From CAYZXU01 sp964482535 (GTDB lineage Bacteria; Desulfobacterota; Desulfobacteria; Desulfobacterales; BuS5): a stretch of DNA of 12,758 nt. Made by a program: the position numbers and the translations under genes. Numbering within the stretch: position 1 is the first letter of the stretch; every line of letters starts with the position of its first letter. Below, one piece after another: positions 1-6,079 of the stretch. Below the pieces are notes generated by a model. It was not told where the DNA came from. It searched no databases and saw only the letters and a list, made by a program, of their open reading frames with translations. Location: assembly GCA_964482535.1 (NCBI GenBank), contig CAYZXU010000069.1, positions 1 through 12,758 on the forward strand, written 5' to 3'.

Positions 1-53
1 GGGATACATTTTCAAACCAGGCATTTTATGACATTTTCACACCGCCGCTAACA
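1..53. mobile_element. Probable terminus of an IS21-family insertion sequence (partial)
   Basis: Read on the minus strand from base 53 the sequence begins TGTTAGCGGCGG and is followed by two near-identical 13-base blocks, ACATTTTCAAACC at 6-18 and ACATTTTCACACC at 31-43 (plus-strand orientation, 25 bases apart, 12 of 13 identical). IS21-family elements are known for TG-starting ends and for several short repeated transposase-binding blocks near each terminus, and this arrangement fits that pattern. The istA/istB genes, the other end and the target duplication would lie outside the window, so this is recognition by pattern only. It may also be an old remnant of an element end with no genes left. 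Confidence 0.5.
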
Positions 54-131
54 ATCAATATGAGTACATTCGGATTGTGATCACCTTAACCAGGGCAAAG
101 ATATTTACCCCGGCCTCTATTGTCTAATTGA

Positions 132-160
132 TTGACATATTAACTTTCAGTTGTTATATT
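132..160 (+). promoter_or_regulatory. Sigma70-type promoter of tatA
   Basis: There is a perfect -35 box TTGACA at 132-137, a 17-base spacer, and TATATT at 155-160 as the -10 box. TGT just before the -10 (152-154) makes an extended -10. Transcription would start near 167, giving a leader of about 60 bases before tatA. This is the best promoter in the window. Confidence 0.75.
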
Positions 161-185
161 TATTGAAAAAATTGGATAGATAAAC

Positions 186-204
186 GCAGATTTAAAAAAT
201 CTGC
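186..204 (+). promoter_or_regulatory. Perfect hairpin in the tatA leader
   Basis: GCAGATTT (186-193) and AAATCTGC (197-204) form an 8-bp perfect stem with an AAA loop. It lies between the predicted transcription start and the ribosome binding site GGAGGA (214-219) of tatA. It is followed by CTTTAT, too poor in T for a convincing terminator. A role in mRNA stability or partial attenuation is possible but is inference. Confidence 0.45.
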
Positions 205-225
205 CTTTATCACTGGAGGAAACAT

Positions 226-420
226 ATGTTTGGCGGTATAAGTGTTTGGGAACTTTCAATAATTCTTGTAATTGTTTTGATCATTTTTGGGGCAGGCAAG
301 CTCCCTGAAATAGGTTCAGGCCTTGGAAAAGCAATAAAAAATTTTAAAGGCGCAACAAGCGAAGTTGATAAAAAAGTCGATAAAAAAGAGTCCGAAAAAC
401 TCGATGGTAAAGAGACATAA
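226..420 (+). CDS. tatA: Twin-arginine translocase subunit TatA/TatE
   Basis: Small inner-membrane subunit of the Tat pathway, which exports folded, often cofactor-containing proteins carrying a twin-arginine signal. The 64-residue product has the full family layout: a very short N-terminus, one transmembrane helix at about residues 7-22, the hinge FGAGKLPEIGSGLGKAI that starts an amphipathic helix, then a charged Lys/Glu/Asp-rich soluble tail. TatA, TatE and short TatB proteins are similar; the FGxxKLPEIG hinge and short tail favour TatA/E. The ATG follows a strong GGAGGA site at 214-219 with 6 bases between. tatB and tatC are not adjacent, so the gene is a stand-alone tatA. It has its own promoter and converges on the mutase-like gene, with only 38 bases between the stop codons. 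Confidence 0.93.
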   Translation: MFGGISVWELSIILVIVLIIFGAGKLPEIGSGLGKAIKNFKGATSEVDKKVDKKESEKLDGKET

Positions 421-440
421 TATTTTTTAAGTTTCATTAT

Positions 441-460
441 CGCTTGAAGCGCTTTTTTTT
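441..460 (+). terminator. Rho-independent terminator of tatA
   Basis: CGCTTGAAGCG (441-451) can fold into a short GC-containing stem with a 3-base loop and is followed by an uninterrupted run of eight T (453-460). The stem is short, so strength is uncertain. The T-run overlaps the stop codon of the convergent mutase-like gene at 459-461. The same stem is transcribed just after that gene on the minus strand, though without a T-run there. Confidence 0.55.
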
Positions 461-2072
461 ACATCCCTGATGGCGATTTAAACCTGCCATGAATCTTTTT
501 TATTGTTTGGACTATCTCTCCAACAGTTGCATATTCTTGTACTGCCTTTATAACAGAAGGCATGATATTAGTATCATCTTTTAAATCTTTTTCAATTTCC
601 AACAGCAGCTTCTTTACTTTTTTGTTATTCCTTTGAAGCTTAATCTTTTTTAGTTTTTCCACCTGGCGTTTATGTATGGAATTGTCGTACTTATGCGTTT
701 TGCCTTCATATTGAGAAATGTCCTCATCTTCAAGCGCATACTTGTTCAGGCCGATAACCGTCTGCGCTCCTGTTTGTATGTCTTTTTGCTTTTGATAAAG
801 TTGTTTGGAAAGCTGTTTTTGAATCACACCCTTTTCAATCAGCTCAAGTATCCCGCCATGCTTGTTTATATCATCCATTATCTCATTTATTTTTTTTTCA
901 CACTCGTTGGTCAGAGCTTCCATATAATAAGATCCGCCCAGGGGATCAGCTACTCCCGGAAGGCCTGTCTCATGCCCGAGAATATGTTGTATCATTATTG
1001 AAATCCGTGCTGATTCTTCACTTGGAATAGCATAGGCTTCATCATAGCATGGTGTAAGAACCGCCTGACCACCTGCCATAACGCATGCCATTGCGCCTAT
1101 TGTAAGCCTTGCTATATTATTTAAAGGCTGTTTTGAAATCAGGTTGGCTGTATCTGCTGCAAGAGCCACCCTGTAAACCATTGACCGCCTGTCTTTTGCC
1201 CCGTATTGATCTCTCATGATTTTCGCCCACATTCTTCGTGAAGCCCTGACATATGCTATGTTTTCAAAAAAATGATCTTTGGTGGTTGTCATAAAGGCAA
1301 TCAAAGGGGCAATGCGGTCAACATCAATTCCACGTTTAATAAGTTCATCAATATGAACCAGGGCATGCAAAAACATATAGGCAGCGGTCTGGACCGGATA
1401 TGCTCCGGCACAGTTCATGTGTCCTGATATGCTGATTGCATTAAACTTGGGAGTATTGTTAAGACAGTATTCTATTATGTCGCATGCTATTCGAATTGAA
1501 GGTTGGGGGGGGAATATAAAGGCTCCCCTTGCAAGGTATTCTTTTAAAATATCATTTTGAACAGTCCCGCGTATATTTTTTGCAGGCACACCCTGCTTTT
1601 GGGCGACAGAAATGTACATGGCAAGTATAACACATGCGGTGGCATTTATGGTAAATGCTGTGCCGATCTTGTCCAGTGGAATGCCGTCAAAGAGCTTTTC
1701 CATATCGTCCAGGGTGTCTATGGCAACTCCGACTCTTCCTACTTCACCCACTGATTCAGGCGAATCTGAGTCAAAGCCAAGCTGCGTTGGAAGATCCAGG
1801 GCCACATTTATACCGTTTTGACCCTGTTTTATCAGAAATTTGTATCTTTCATTTGCATCTTCACTGCTGCCGAATCCTGCATAATTGCGTATTGTCCAAA
1901 GGCGTTTTGAATACATTGTGGGGTGGATACCTCTGGTGAAGGGAAATACGCCTGGCTCGCCAAGGTCCTTTTCATAATCCAATTTGCTTATATCTTCAGG
2001 TGTGTACAAATGTTTTAAGTTAATTCCCGATACTGTCCTGTTATTCCATCCTGATTGCTCGTTTGATGCCAT
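459..2072 (-). CDS. Methylmalonyl-CoA-mutase-family large (catalytic) subunit
   Basis: B12-dependent acyl-CoA mutase catalytic subunit of 537 residues. It carries the family N-terminal signature (PFTRG, PTMY, WTIRNYAGFG near residues 44-67), DLPTQLGFDSD (93-103), GTVQNDILKEYLARG (169-183), and a complete TIM barrel ending in the usual MPSVIKAVQEYATVGEI segment. The cobalamin-binding domain (DxHxxG) is absent, so the enzyme must use a separate small subunit, as in split MCM and ICM systems; no such gene is in the window. Compared with Propionibacterium MCM, Tyr89 and Arg207, which mark methylmalonyl-CoA specificity, appear kept as Y64 and R182. However, the usual SGYHMQEAG around His244 is SGHMNCAG (216-223), losing one residue (Tyr243) directly before the histidine (H218). 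Substrate is therefore uncertain: methylmalonyl-CoA or another branched or dicarboxylic acyl-CoA. The start is supported by GAGGGAG on the minus strand a few bases upstream of the ATG. It lies 122 bases downstream of pyrF and may or may not be cotranscribed. Confidence 0.9.
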   Translation of the reverse strand: MASNEQSGWNNRTVSGINLKHLYTPEDISKLDYEKDLGEPGVFPFTRGIHPTMYSKRLWTIRNYAGFGSSEDANERYKFLIKQGQNGINVALDLPTQLGFDSDSPESVGEVGRVGVAIDTLDDMEKLFDGIPLDKIGTAFTINATACVILAMYISVAQKQGVPAKNIRGTVQNDILKEYLARGAFIFPPQPSIRIACDIIEYCLNNTPKFNAISISGHMNCAGAYPVQTAAYMFLHALVHIDELIKRGIDVDRIAPLIAFMTTTKDHFFENIAYVRASRRMWAKIMRDQYGAKDRRSMVYRVALAADTANLISKQPLNNIARLTIGAMACVMAGGQAVLTPCYDEAYAIPSEESARISIMIQHILGHETGLPGVADPLGGSYYMEALTNECEKKINEIMDDINKHGGILELIEKGVIQKQLSKQLYQKQKDIQTGAQTVIGLNKYALEDEDISQYEGKTHKYDNSIHKRQVEKLKKIKLQRNNKKVKKLLLEIEKDLKDDTNIMPSVIKAVQEYATVGEIVQTIKKIHGRFKSPSGM

Positions 2073-2194
2073 AATTTTCTCCCTCTATAATAATTTTTTT
2101 TATTCTATTAGTTTAAAAAAACGTATAATATAAAATCAAAAAAAAATGAAACATCTGGTAAACATTTATGCTTGTATGTTTTATATTATCAGGC

Positions 2195-2857
2195 TTATAA
2201 AGCCTTCCATATTTCTTCATTAGTATTTTTTATTGCAAATTCAATACTGGATGCATTAAGAAGAGGTCTTCCTATAACGAGAAGATGGGCTCCCCTGGCA
2301 ATAGCCTCATAAGGTGTTGAAGTCCTGTGCTGGTCATCTTTTTCCTGATACCAGACCGGTCTTATTCCAGGACATATTTTTTTAATGTTGATCCGGTTGA
2401 TTTTATTAAGCTCCATGGGAGAGCAAACAAGGTAATCATAGTAAGATGATGCATCTTTTGCCATTATTTCAACCATGCCAGGAATATCTTCTCCCCTGTA
2501 ATACCTTTTATAATCATCCGGCTGCATCGAAGTTAAGATTGTAACTCCTGCTATTTTATCACCGGTTAACCCAAAAGATGCAGGATCGTAACACGAGGTG
2601 CAATGCACTGTGGTGATGTCCGCTCCTGCCTTTAAATGCTCATCAAGGGATTCAGTCATGGCGCTTGGGATATCAAATAGCTTGAAATCAAGCATAACGT
2701 TCCCATACTCTTTTATCTCTTTGACAACCTGAAGCCCTTTTTCAAGCACACTGCGTCTGATTTTATAACCCCAAACCAGCCCCTTTGTCTTTTTTAAAAT
2801 TTCTTTTGCCCTGTCCCATGGAATATTGTCCAAGGGTAGAATAATTTTGCTTTGCAT
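2195..2857 (-). CDS. pyrF: Orotidine 5'-phosphate decarboxylase (divergent)
   Basis: Last step of de novo UMP synthesis, OMP to UMP plus CO2, in the cytoplasm. The 220-residue length is normal for the short bacterial form. The LPLD start (D10), a lysine at 32, and LDFKLFDIP (56-64) supply the Lys-Asp-Lys-Asp catalytic set (K32, D57, K59, D62). The C-terminal phosphate-binding block reads GIRP (164-167), DDQHR (174-178), TPYEAIARGA (181-190) and LVIGRP (193-198), the family signature. The segment after K32 is KIRRSVL rather than the common KVGLELF, so this is a divergent member, but the DDQxR/TP/GRP block argues against hexulose-6-phosphate synthase. No clear Shine-Dalgarno precedes the ATG. 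A 6-bp inverted repeat, AGGCTT/AAGCCT at 2191-2205, overlaps the stop codon. Confidence 0.85.
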   Translation of the reverse strand: MQSKIILPLDNIPWDRAKEILKKTKGLVWGYKIRRSVLEKGLQVVKEIKEYGNVMLDFKLFDIPSAMTESLDEHLKAGADITTVHCTSCYDPASFGLTGDKIAGVTILTSMQPDDYKRYYRGEDIPGMVEIMAKDASSYYDYLVCSPMELNKINRINIKKICPGIRPVWYQEKDDQHRTSTPYEAIARGAHLLVIGRPLLNASSIEFAIKNTNEEIWKAL

Positions 2858-3067
2858 AATTTTACTTTGTATAATTTTGTTGGCTGTAAATTTTAATAAA
2901 TCTGTAAAAAACCTGTTTTTTATATTTAAAATAATATTTTACAAAAAACAAGATGCTTAAGCATTCATAAAATAGATACTCTTGCATCCTCTTAAGGATA
3001 TTCATTAAATCAAGATAAAAGCAAGCTATTTTTTTTTGTTATAATATTTCTTGCTGTTTTTAATGTG

Positions 3068-3147
3068 TTAGGGGATTTAAAATTTTTCCTAAGAATGTCT
3101 CAAAATCCCTCGCAAAATGCGAATTTATTTTTGAGCGAACCCTTAAT
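3068..3147. repeat. Structured, possibly MITE- or REP-like intergenic element
   Basis: Two adjacent folds are visible. TTAGGGGA (3068-3075) pairs with TTTCCTAA (3085-3092, two G-T pairs). CTCAAAA (3099-3105) pairs with TTTTGAG (3129-3135) and encloses a second stem TCGCA-AAA-TGCGA (3110-3122). The ends TTAGGG and CCCTTAA (3141-3147) are roughly inverted. Pieces recur in other spacers of the window: GCGAATTTATTT at 3119-3130 and 4613-4624, and GCGAACCCT at 3135-3143 and 8066-8074. Whether this is a dispersed repeat cannot be told without the genome. Confidence 0.35.
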
Positions 3148-3179
3148 TAAAGAAATCTATTGAAATTGCAGATAATAAA

Positions 3180-3207
3180 ATGATACTAATAGTGTTTTTT
3201 CTATAAT
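3180..3207 (+). promoter_or_regulatory. Candidate promoter of the CheD-HDOD gene
   Basis: A perfect TATAAT at 3202-3207 is preceded, after 16 bases, by ATGATA (3180-3185), which matches four of six -35 positions. Transcription would begin near 3214, about 40 bases before the chosen ATG at 3254. The -35 is weak, so an activator or another sigma factor may be involved. Confidence 0.4.
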
Positions 3208-3253
3208 CATAAACTTTTAGACGTTTTGTAAATTTCACTTTGTGGAGAGGTTA

Positions 3254-4606
3254 ATGAGTAATCTGCAAACAAACCATATAACAACGGGCACTTATTTTAT
3301 TGGTGAAAAACAGCCTCTCATTCTGGAAGTTTTTCTTGGAACATGCGTTGGGGTTGCTATGTATGACACTGAAGCTGAAGTAGGCGGCCTGATTCATTTA
3401 ATGCTTCCTGAACCGTTTTTGCCCGACAGTACATATATGCCGGAAAAATATGCGTCAAACGGGCTGCCTCTTTTTATCAGCGCGTTATATGATGCAGGGG
3501 CAACAAGAGAAAATCTTAAGGCTGTTATTGCAGGAGGAGCGTTTGTTGGACATATTACGAACCAGGATTTTGATTTTGATATCGGCGGACGCACTTTCGA
3601 TATTGTAAAAAGAATTCTTGTGGAGGAGAAGATCCATATAGAAAAGACTGAAACAGGCGGCTTTTTTTCATGCAAGCTGACATTAAATATGGAAAACTGG
3701 GAGTATAACATCAATCCCTCAGGGGTTGAAAGACTATCCGGCGATATAAATATAAGCAAGCCGTCTTCTGCAGATATTGAGGAAACGATTGAGCACATAC
3801 AACCGATACCACAGGTTGCTCTTAAAGTATTAAGGCTGATTGGCCAGAATGATTATGATATTGCTAATATTGCCCTGGAGATTCAAAAAGATCAGGTCAT
3901 AAGCGCAAAAACCCTGCAGCTTTGCAACTCGGCAATTTTTGCCAGAAAAAAAAGAATAGATACCATAGAACATGCGCTGGTTTATATAGGGAAAGATATT
4001 TTGCTAAGATTAGTTATCAATGCAGCCCTTAATAGTTTTTTTGAGCAGAGCAATACCGGATATTCTCTTTGCAAGGGTGGAATGTTTCACCATGCTGTGG
4101 GAACTGCTCTTATTGCTGAAAAAATATCTGTTTTTACAAATAAGTCATCACCTTCACTGGCATATACTGCCGGTCTTCTTCATGACATAGGAAAAGTTGT
4201 TTTGGATCGGTATATTTTTTCTTCCTATGCGCTGTTTTACCGTGGCATGGAAGAAAAGATAAATATGATAGAGCTTGAGGATAAATTTTTTGGTATAAAT
4301 CACACAAGGGCAGGGGAGATACTTGCCGAAAAGTGGTCTTTCCCCCAAGTCCTTACAGAAGCCATAAGGTTTCATCATAACCCTGAAAAATCATTAAAAA
4401 ACCCCGAACTTACCCATCTGGTTTATCTCGCTGACCTTCTCATGTCGAGATTTCACACCGGCCTTGAAATTGAGTTGATGAATACTGAAAATTTGAATAT
4501 GCGGCTTGAAATCCTTGGATTTTCTTTGTCGGATTTTTTTGAAATTGTTGACTTTATACCGGCGGAGGTTTTTAAATCCCCTGAATTTGTGTTTGGTGGC
4601 CAGTAA
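3254..4606 (+). CDS. CheD-HDOD fusion protein
   Basis: Two signalling domains in one 450-residue cytoplasmic protein. Residues ~10-160 are CheD-like (chemoreceptor glutamine deamidase): LGTCVGVAMYD, GGLIHLMLPEP and IAGGAFVG are visible, with catalytic Cys31 and His48 at the same 17-residue spacing as Thermotoga CheD Cys27/His44. The Thr21 position six residues before the Cys is Glu instead. Residues ~180-395 are an HDOD domain (IPQVALKVLRLI, LQLCNSAIF, TIEHALVYIG) with retained HD-type residues: HH at 279-280, LLHDIGK (HD at 310-311), NHTRAG and FHH. HDOD proteins usually act in signalling rather than as proven phosphodiesterases. No che genes are nearby. A GTG at 3242 is also in frame, but the ribosome binding site GGAGAGG (3244-3250) overlaps it and lies correctly before ATG 3254, so the ATG was chosen. 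selA follows after 42 bases. Confidence 0.85.
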   Translation: MSNLQTNHITTGTYFIGEKQPLILEVFLGTCVGVAMYDTEAEVGGLIHLMLPEPFLPDSTYMPEKYASNGLPLFISALYDAGATRENLKAVIAGGAFVGHITNQDFDFDIGGRTFDIVKRILVEEKIHIEKTETGGFFSCKLTLNMENWEYNINPSGVERLSGDINISKPSSADIEETIEHIQPIPQVALKVLRLIGQNDYDIANIALEIQKDQVISAKTLQLCNSAIFARKKRIDTIEHALVYIGKDILLRLVINAALNSFFEQSNTGYSLCKGGMFHHAVGTALIAEKISVFTNKSSPSLAYTAGLLHDIGKVVLDRYIFSSYALFYRGMEEKINMIELEDKFFGINHTRAGEILAEKWSFPQVLTEAIRFHHNPEKSLKNPELTHLVYLADLLMSRFHTGLEIELMNTENLNMRLEILGFSLSDFFEIVDFIPAEVFKSPEFVFGGQ

Positions 4607-4648
4607 AAAAAAGCGAATTTATTTAACCCTATATAACATAGCTATTGT

Positions 4649-6076
4649 ATGGAAATTGATATAAAACAGACTTCACTTTTAAAGAGGCTCCCAGGGGTTG
4701 ATAATCTTCTTGGCGTGGCAAAAAAAGATTTTTTTTTAAAAAATATACCTAAATCTGTACTCGTGAGCAGTATAAGGACAGTTGTTAACGATTTAAGAGA
4801 AGCGATTTTTTGTAAAAACATTGATGAAAACTTCCTGACGGAATCGAGCATAATGGAAGAGGTAAAAAAAAAAGTTGGAGCTGCAATATCTTTAAACCTT
4901 ATATCTGCTGTTAATGCAACAGGAGTCGTGGTGCATACAAATCTGGGCAGATCTGTTCTTGCCAAAGCTGCAATTGATAATTTAACAACCATTGGAGCCA
5001 GGTACTCAAACCTTGAATTTGATCTTTCAAGAGGTTCAAGGGGAATCAGGTATAGTTGTGTTGAAGATATACTATGTGAAATAAGCGGAGCTGAGGCTGC
5101 AATGGTAGTTAATAATAATGCCGGCGCTGTTTTGCTTTGCCTTGAGACCATGGCAAAGGGAAAAAAGGTTGTTGTGTCAAGGGGAGAACTTGTAGAAATA
5201 GGGGGCTCATTCAGAATCCCTGACGTAATGGAAAAAAGCGGTGGAATACTACATGAAGTGGGCACTACAAACCGTACTCATCTTCAAGACTATGCAAATG
5301 CCATAGATGATGAGACCGGTCTTCTGCTTAAGGTTCATAAAAGCAACTACAGTATTGAAGGTTTTTTTGCTGAAGTCTCTCTTAAAGATATGGTTTTACT
5401 TGGGGCGGAATATAAAATACCTGTAATGGAAGATCTCGGAAGCGGGACTTTTGTAGACTTTTCCCAATACGGCATGGTAAAGGAGCCGACTGTACAGGAG
5501 TCTGTAAAAGCAGGAGCGGATATAATAACCTTTAGCGGGGATAAGCTTCTCGGAGGCCCCCAGGCAGGGATTATTCTTGGAAAAAAAGAGATTGTCGATA
5601 AAATTAAAAAAAATCCTTTAACAAGAGCGCTTCGCATAGACAAACTGACCCTTGCGGCTCTTGAAAGTACGATTCGTATTTACAGGAACCTTGAAGAAGC
5701 CGTGGAACTAATACCCACGCTTCGTATGCTGACTCTTACCCATGATTCAATAAAAGAAAATGCAGACAGGCTTGCAATGCTTCTTGGAGAGATCAGGGAT
5801 TTGCCTATTCATGTGGAAACTGTTGACCTGTCATCACGTGCCGGCGGTGGAGCCCTTCCGCTTCTTGAGCTTCCCTCGGCAGGTGTTGGTGTTAAGATTA
5901 AAGGGATATCTGCTGATTCTATCAGGAAAGGTCTGCAAAAAACCTCTCCACCCATTATAGGCAGAATAGAACATGATGTTTTTATAATGGATTTGCGGAC
6001 AGTACAAGACGATGAACTTTTGATTATCAAAACAGCTTTTGAAAAAATATTAAAAGATTTTAATACCAGGGCTTAA
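4649..6076 (+). CDS. selA: L-seryl-tRNA(Sec) selenium transferase
   Basis: PLP enzyme that converts Ser-tRNA(Sec) to Sec-tRNA(Sec) with selenophosphate, allowing UGA to be read as selenocysteine. The 475-residue length matches bacterial SelA. Visible landmarks are the N-terminal LKRLPGVDNLL (11-21) for tRNA(Sec) binding, INAT-like NATGVVVHTNLGR (89-101), the VVNNNAGAVLL block (153-163), RGELVEIGGSFRIPD (178-192), VGTTNRT (204-210), EDLGSG (261-266), and FSGDKLLGGPQAG (295-307) with PLP-binding K299. Only a weak ribosome binding site precedes the ATG. The next gene starts 3 bases after the stop, so they are probably cotranscribed. selB, selD and tRNA(Sec) are not in the window, although selA often neighbours selB. 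Confidence 0.96.
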   Translation: MEIDIKQTSLLKRLPGVDNLLGVAKKDFFLKNIPKSVLVSSIRTVVNDLREAIFCKNIDENFLTESSIMEEVKKKVGAAISLNLISAVNATGVVVHTNLGRSVLAKAAIDNLTTIGARYSNLEFDLSRGSRGIRYSCVEDILCEISGAEAAMVVNNNAGAVLLCLETMAKGKKVVVSRGELVEIGGSFRIPDVMEKSGGILHEVGTTNRTHLQDYANAIDDETGLLLKVHKSNYSIEGFFAEVSLKDMVLLGAEYKIPVMEDLGSGTFVDFSQYGMVKEPTVQESVKAGADIITFSGDKLLGGPQAGIILGKKEIVDKIKKNPLTRALRIDKLTLAALESTIRIYRNLEEAVELIPTLRMLTLTHDSIKENADRLAMLLGEIRDLPIHVETVDLSSRAGGGALPLLELPSAGVGVKIKGISADSIRKGLQKTSPPIIGRIEHDVFIMDLRTVQDDELLIIKTAFEKILKDFNTRA

Positions 6077-6079
6077 AAA

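Larger units (their letters stand above)
2858..3253. other. AT-rich divergent intergenic region
   Basis: 396 bases without a gene between divergently transcribed pyrF and the CheD-HDOD gene. No open frame with codon-like composition was seen. It holds a 12-base palindrome ATGCTTAAGCAT (2953-2964), a small hairpin ATCCT-CTTA-AGGAT (2986-2999), a lone TATAAT at 3040-3045 with no matching -35, the structured element at 3068-3147, and the promoter at 3180-3207. The pyrF promoter must lie in the left part, but no convincing pair of boxes was found on the minus strand. Confidence 0.6.

Noticed and set aside
77..84. GTGATCAC palindrome, a possible CRP-type half pattern
   Set aside because: Too short, lacks the TGTGA-N6-TCACA spacing, and lies about 50 bases upstream of the tatA -35 box; chance cannot be excluded.
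2191..2205. AGGCTT-ATA-AAGCCT hairpin as a pyrF terminator
   Set aside because: It overlaps the stop codon and is not followed by a T-run on the minus strand; mentioned only in the pyrF entry.
3040..3045. Perfect TATAAT box
   Set aside because: No -35-like hexamer at 15-19 bases upstream and about 200 bases from the next start in AT-rich DNA; the box at 3202-3207 is better placed.
3242..3253. GTG start four codons upstream for the CheD-HDOD gene
   Set aside because: The GTG overlaps the GGAGAGG ribosome binding site, which serves the ATG at 3254, and has no site of its own.
4642..5265. 207-codon open frame on the minus strand
   Set aside because: It lies antisense to selA, whose conserved motifs cover this stretch; the translation is Ser/Thr/Pro-rich with no recognisable motif, typical of an antisense shadow.
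4649..6076. A selenocysteine operon centred on selA
   Set aside because: No selB, selD, tRNA(Sec) or gene with an in-frame UGA was found beside selA in this window.
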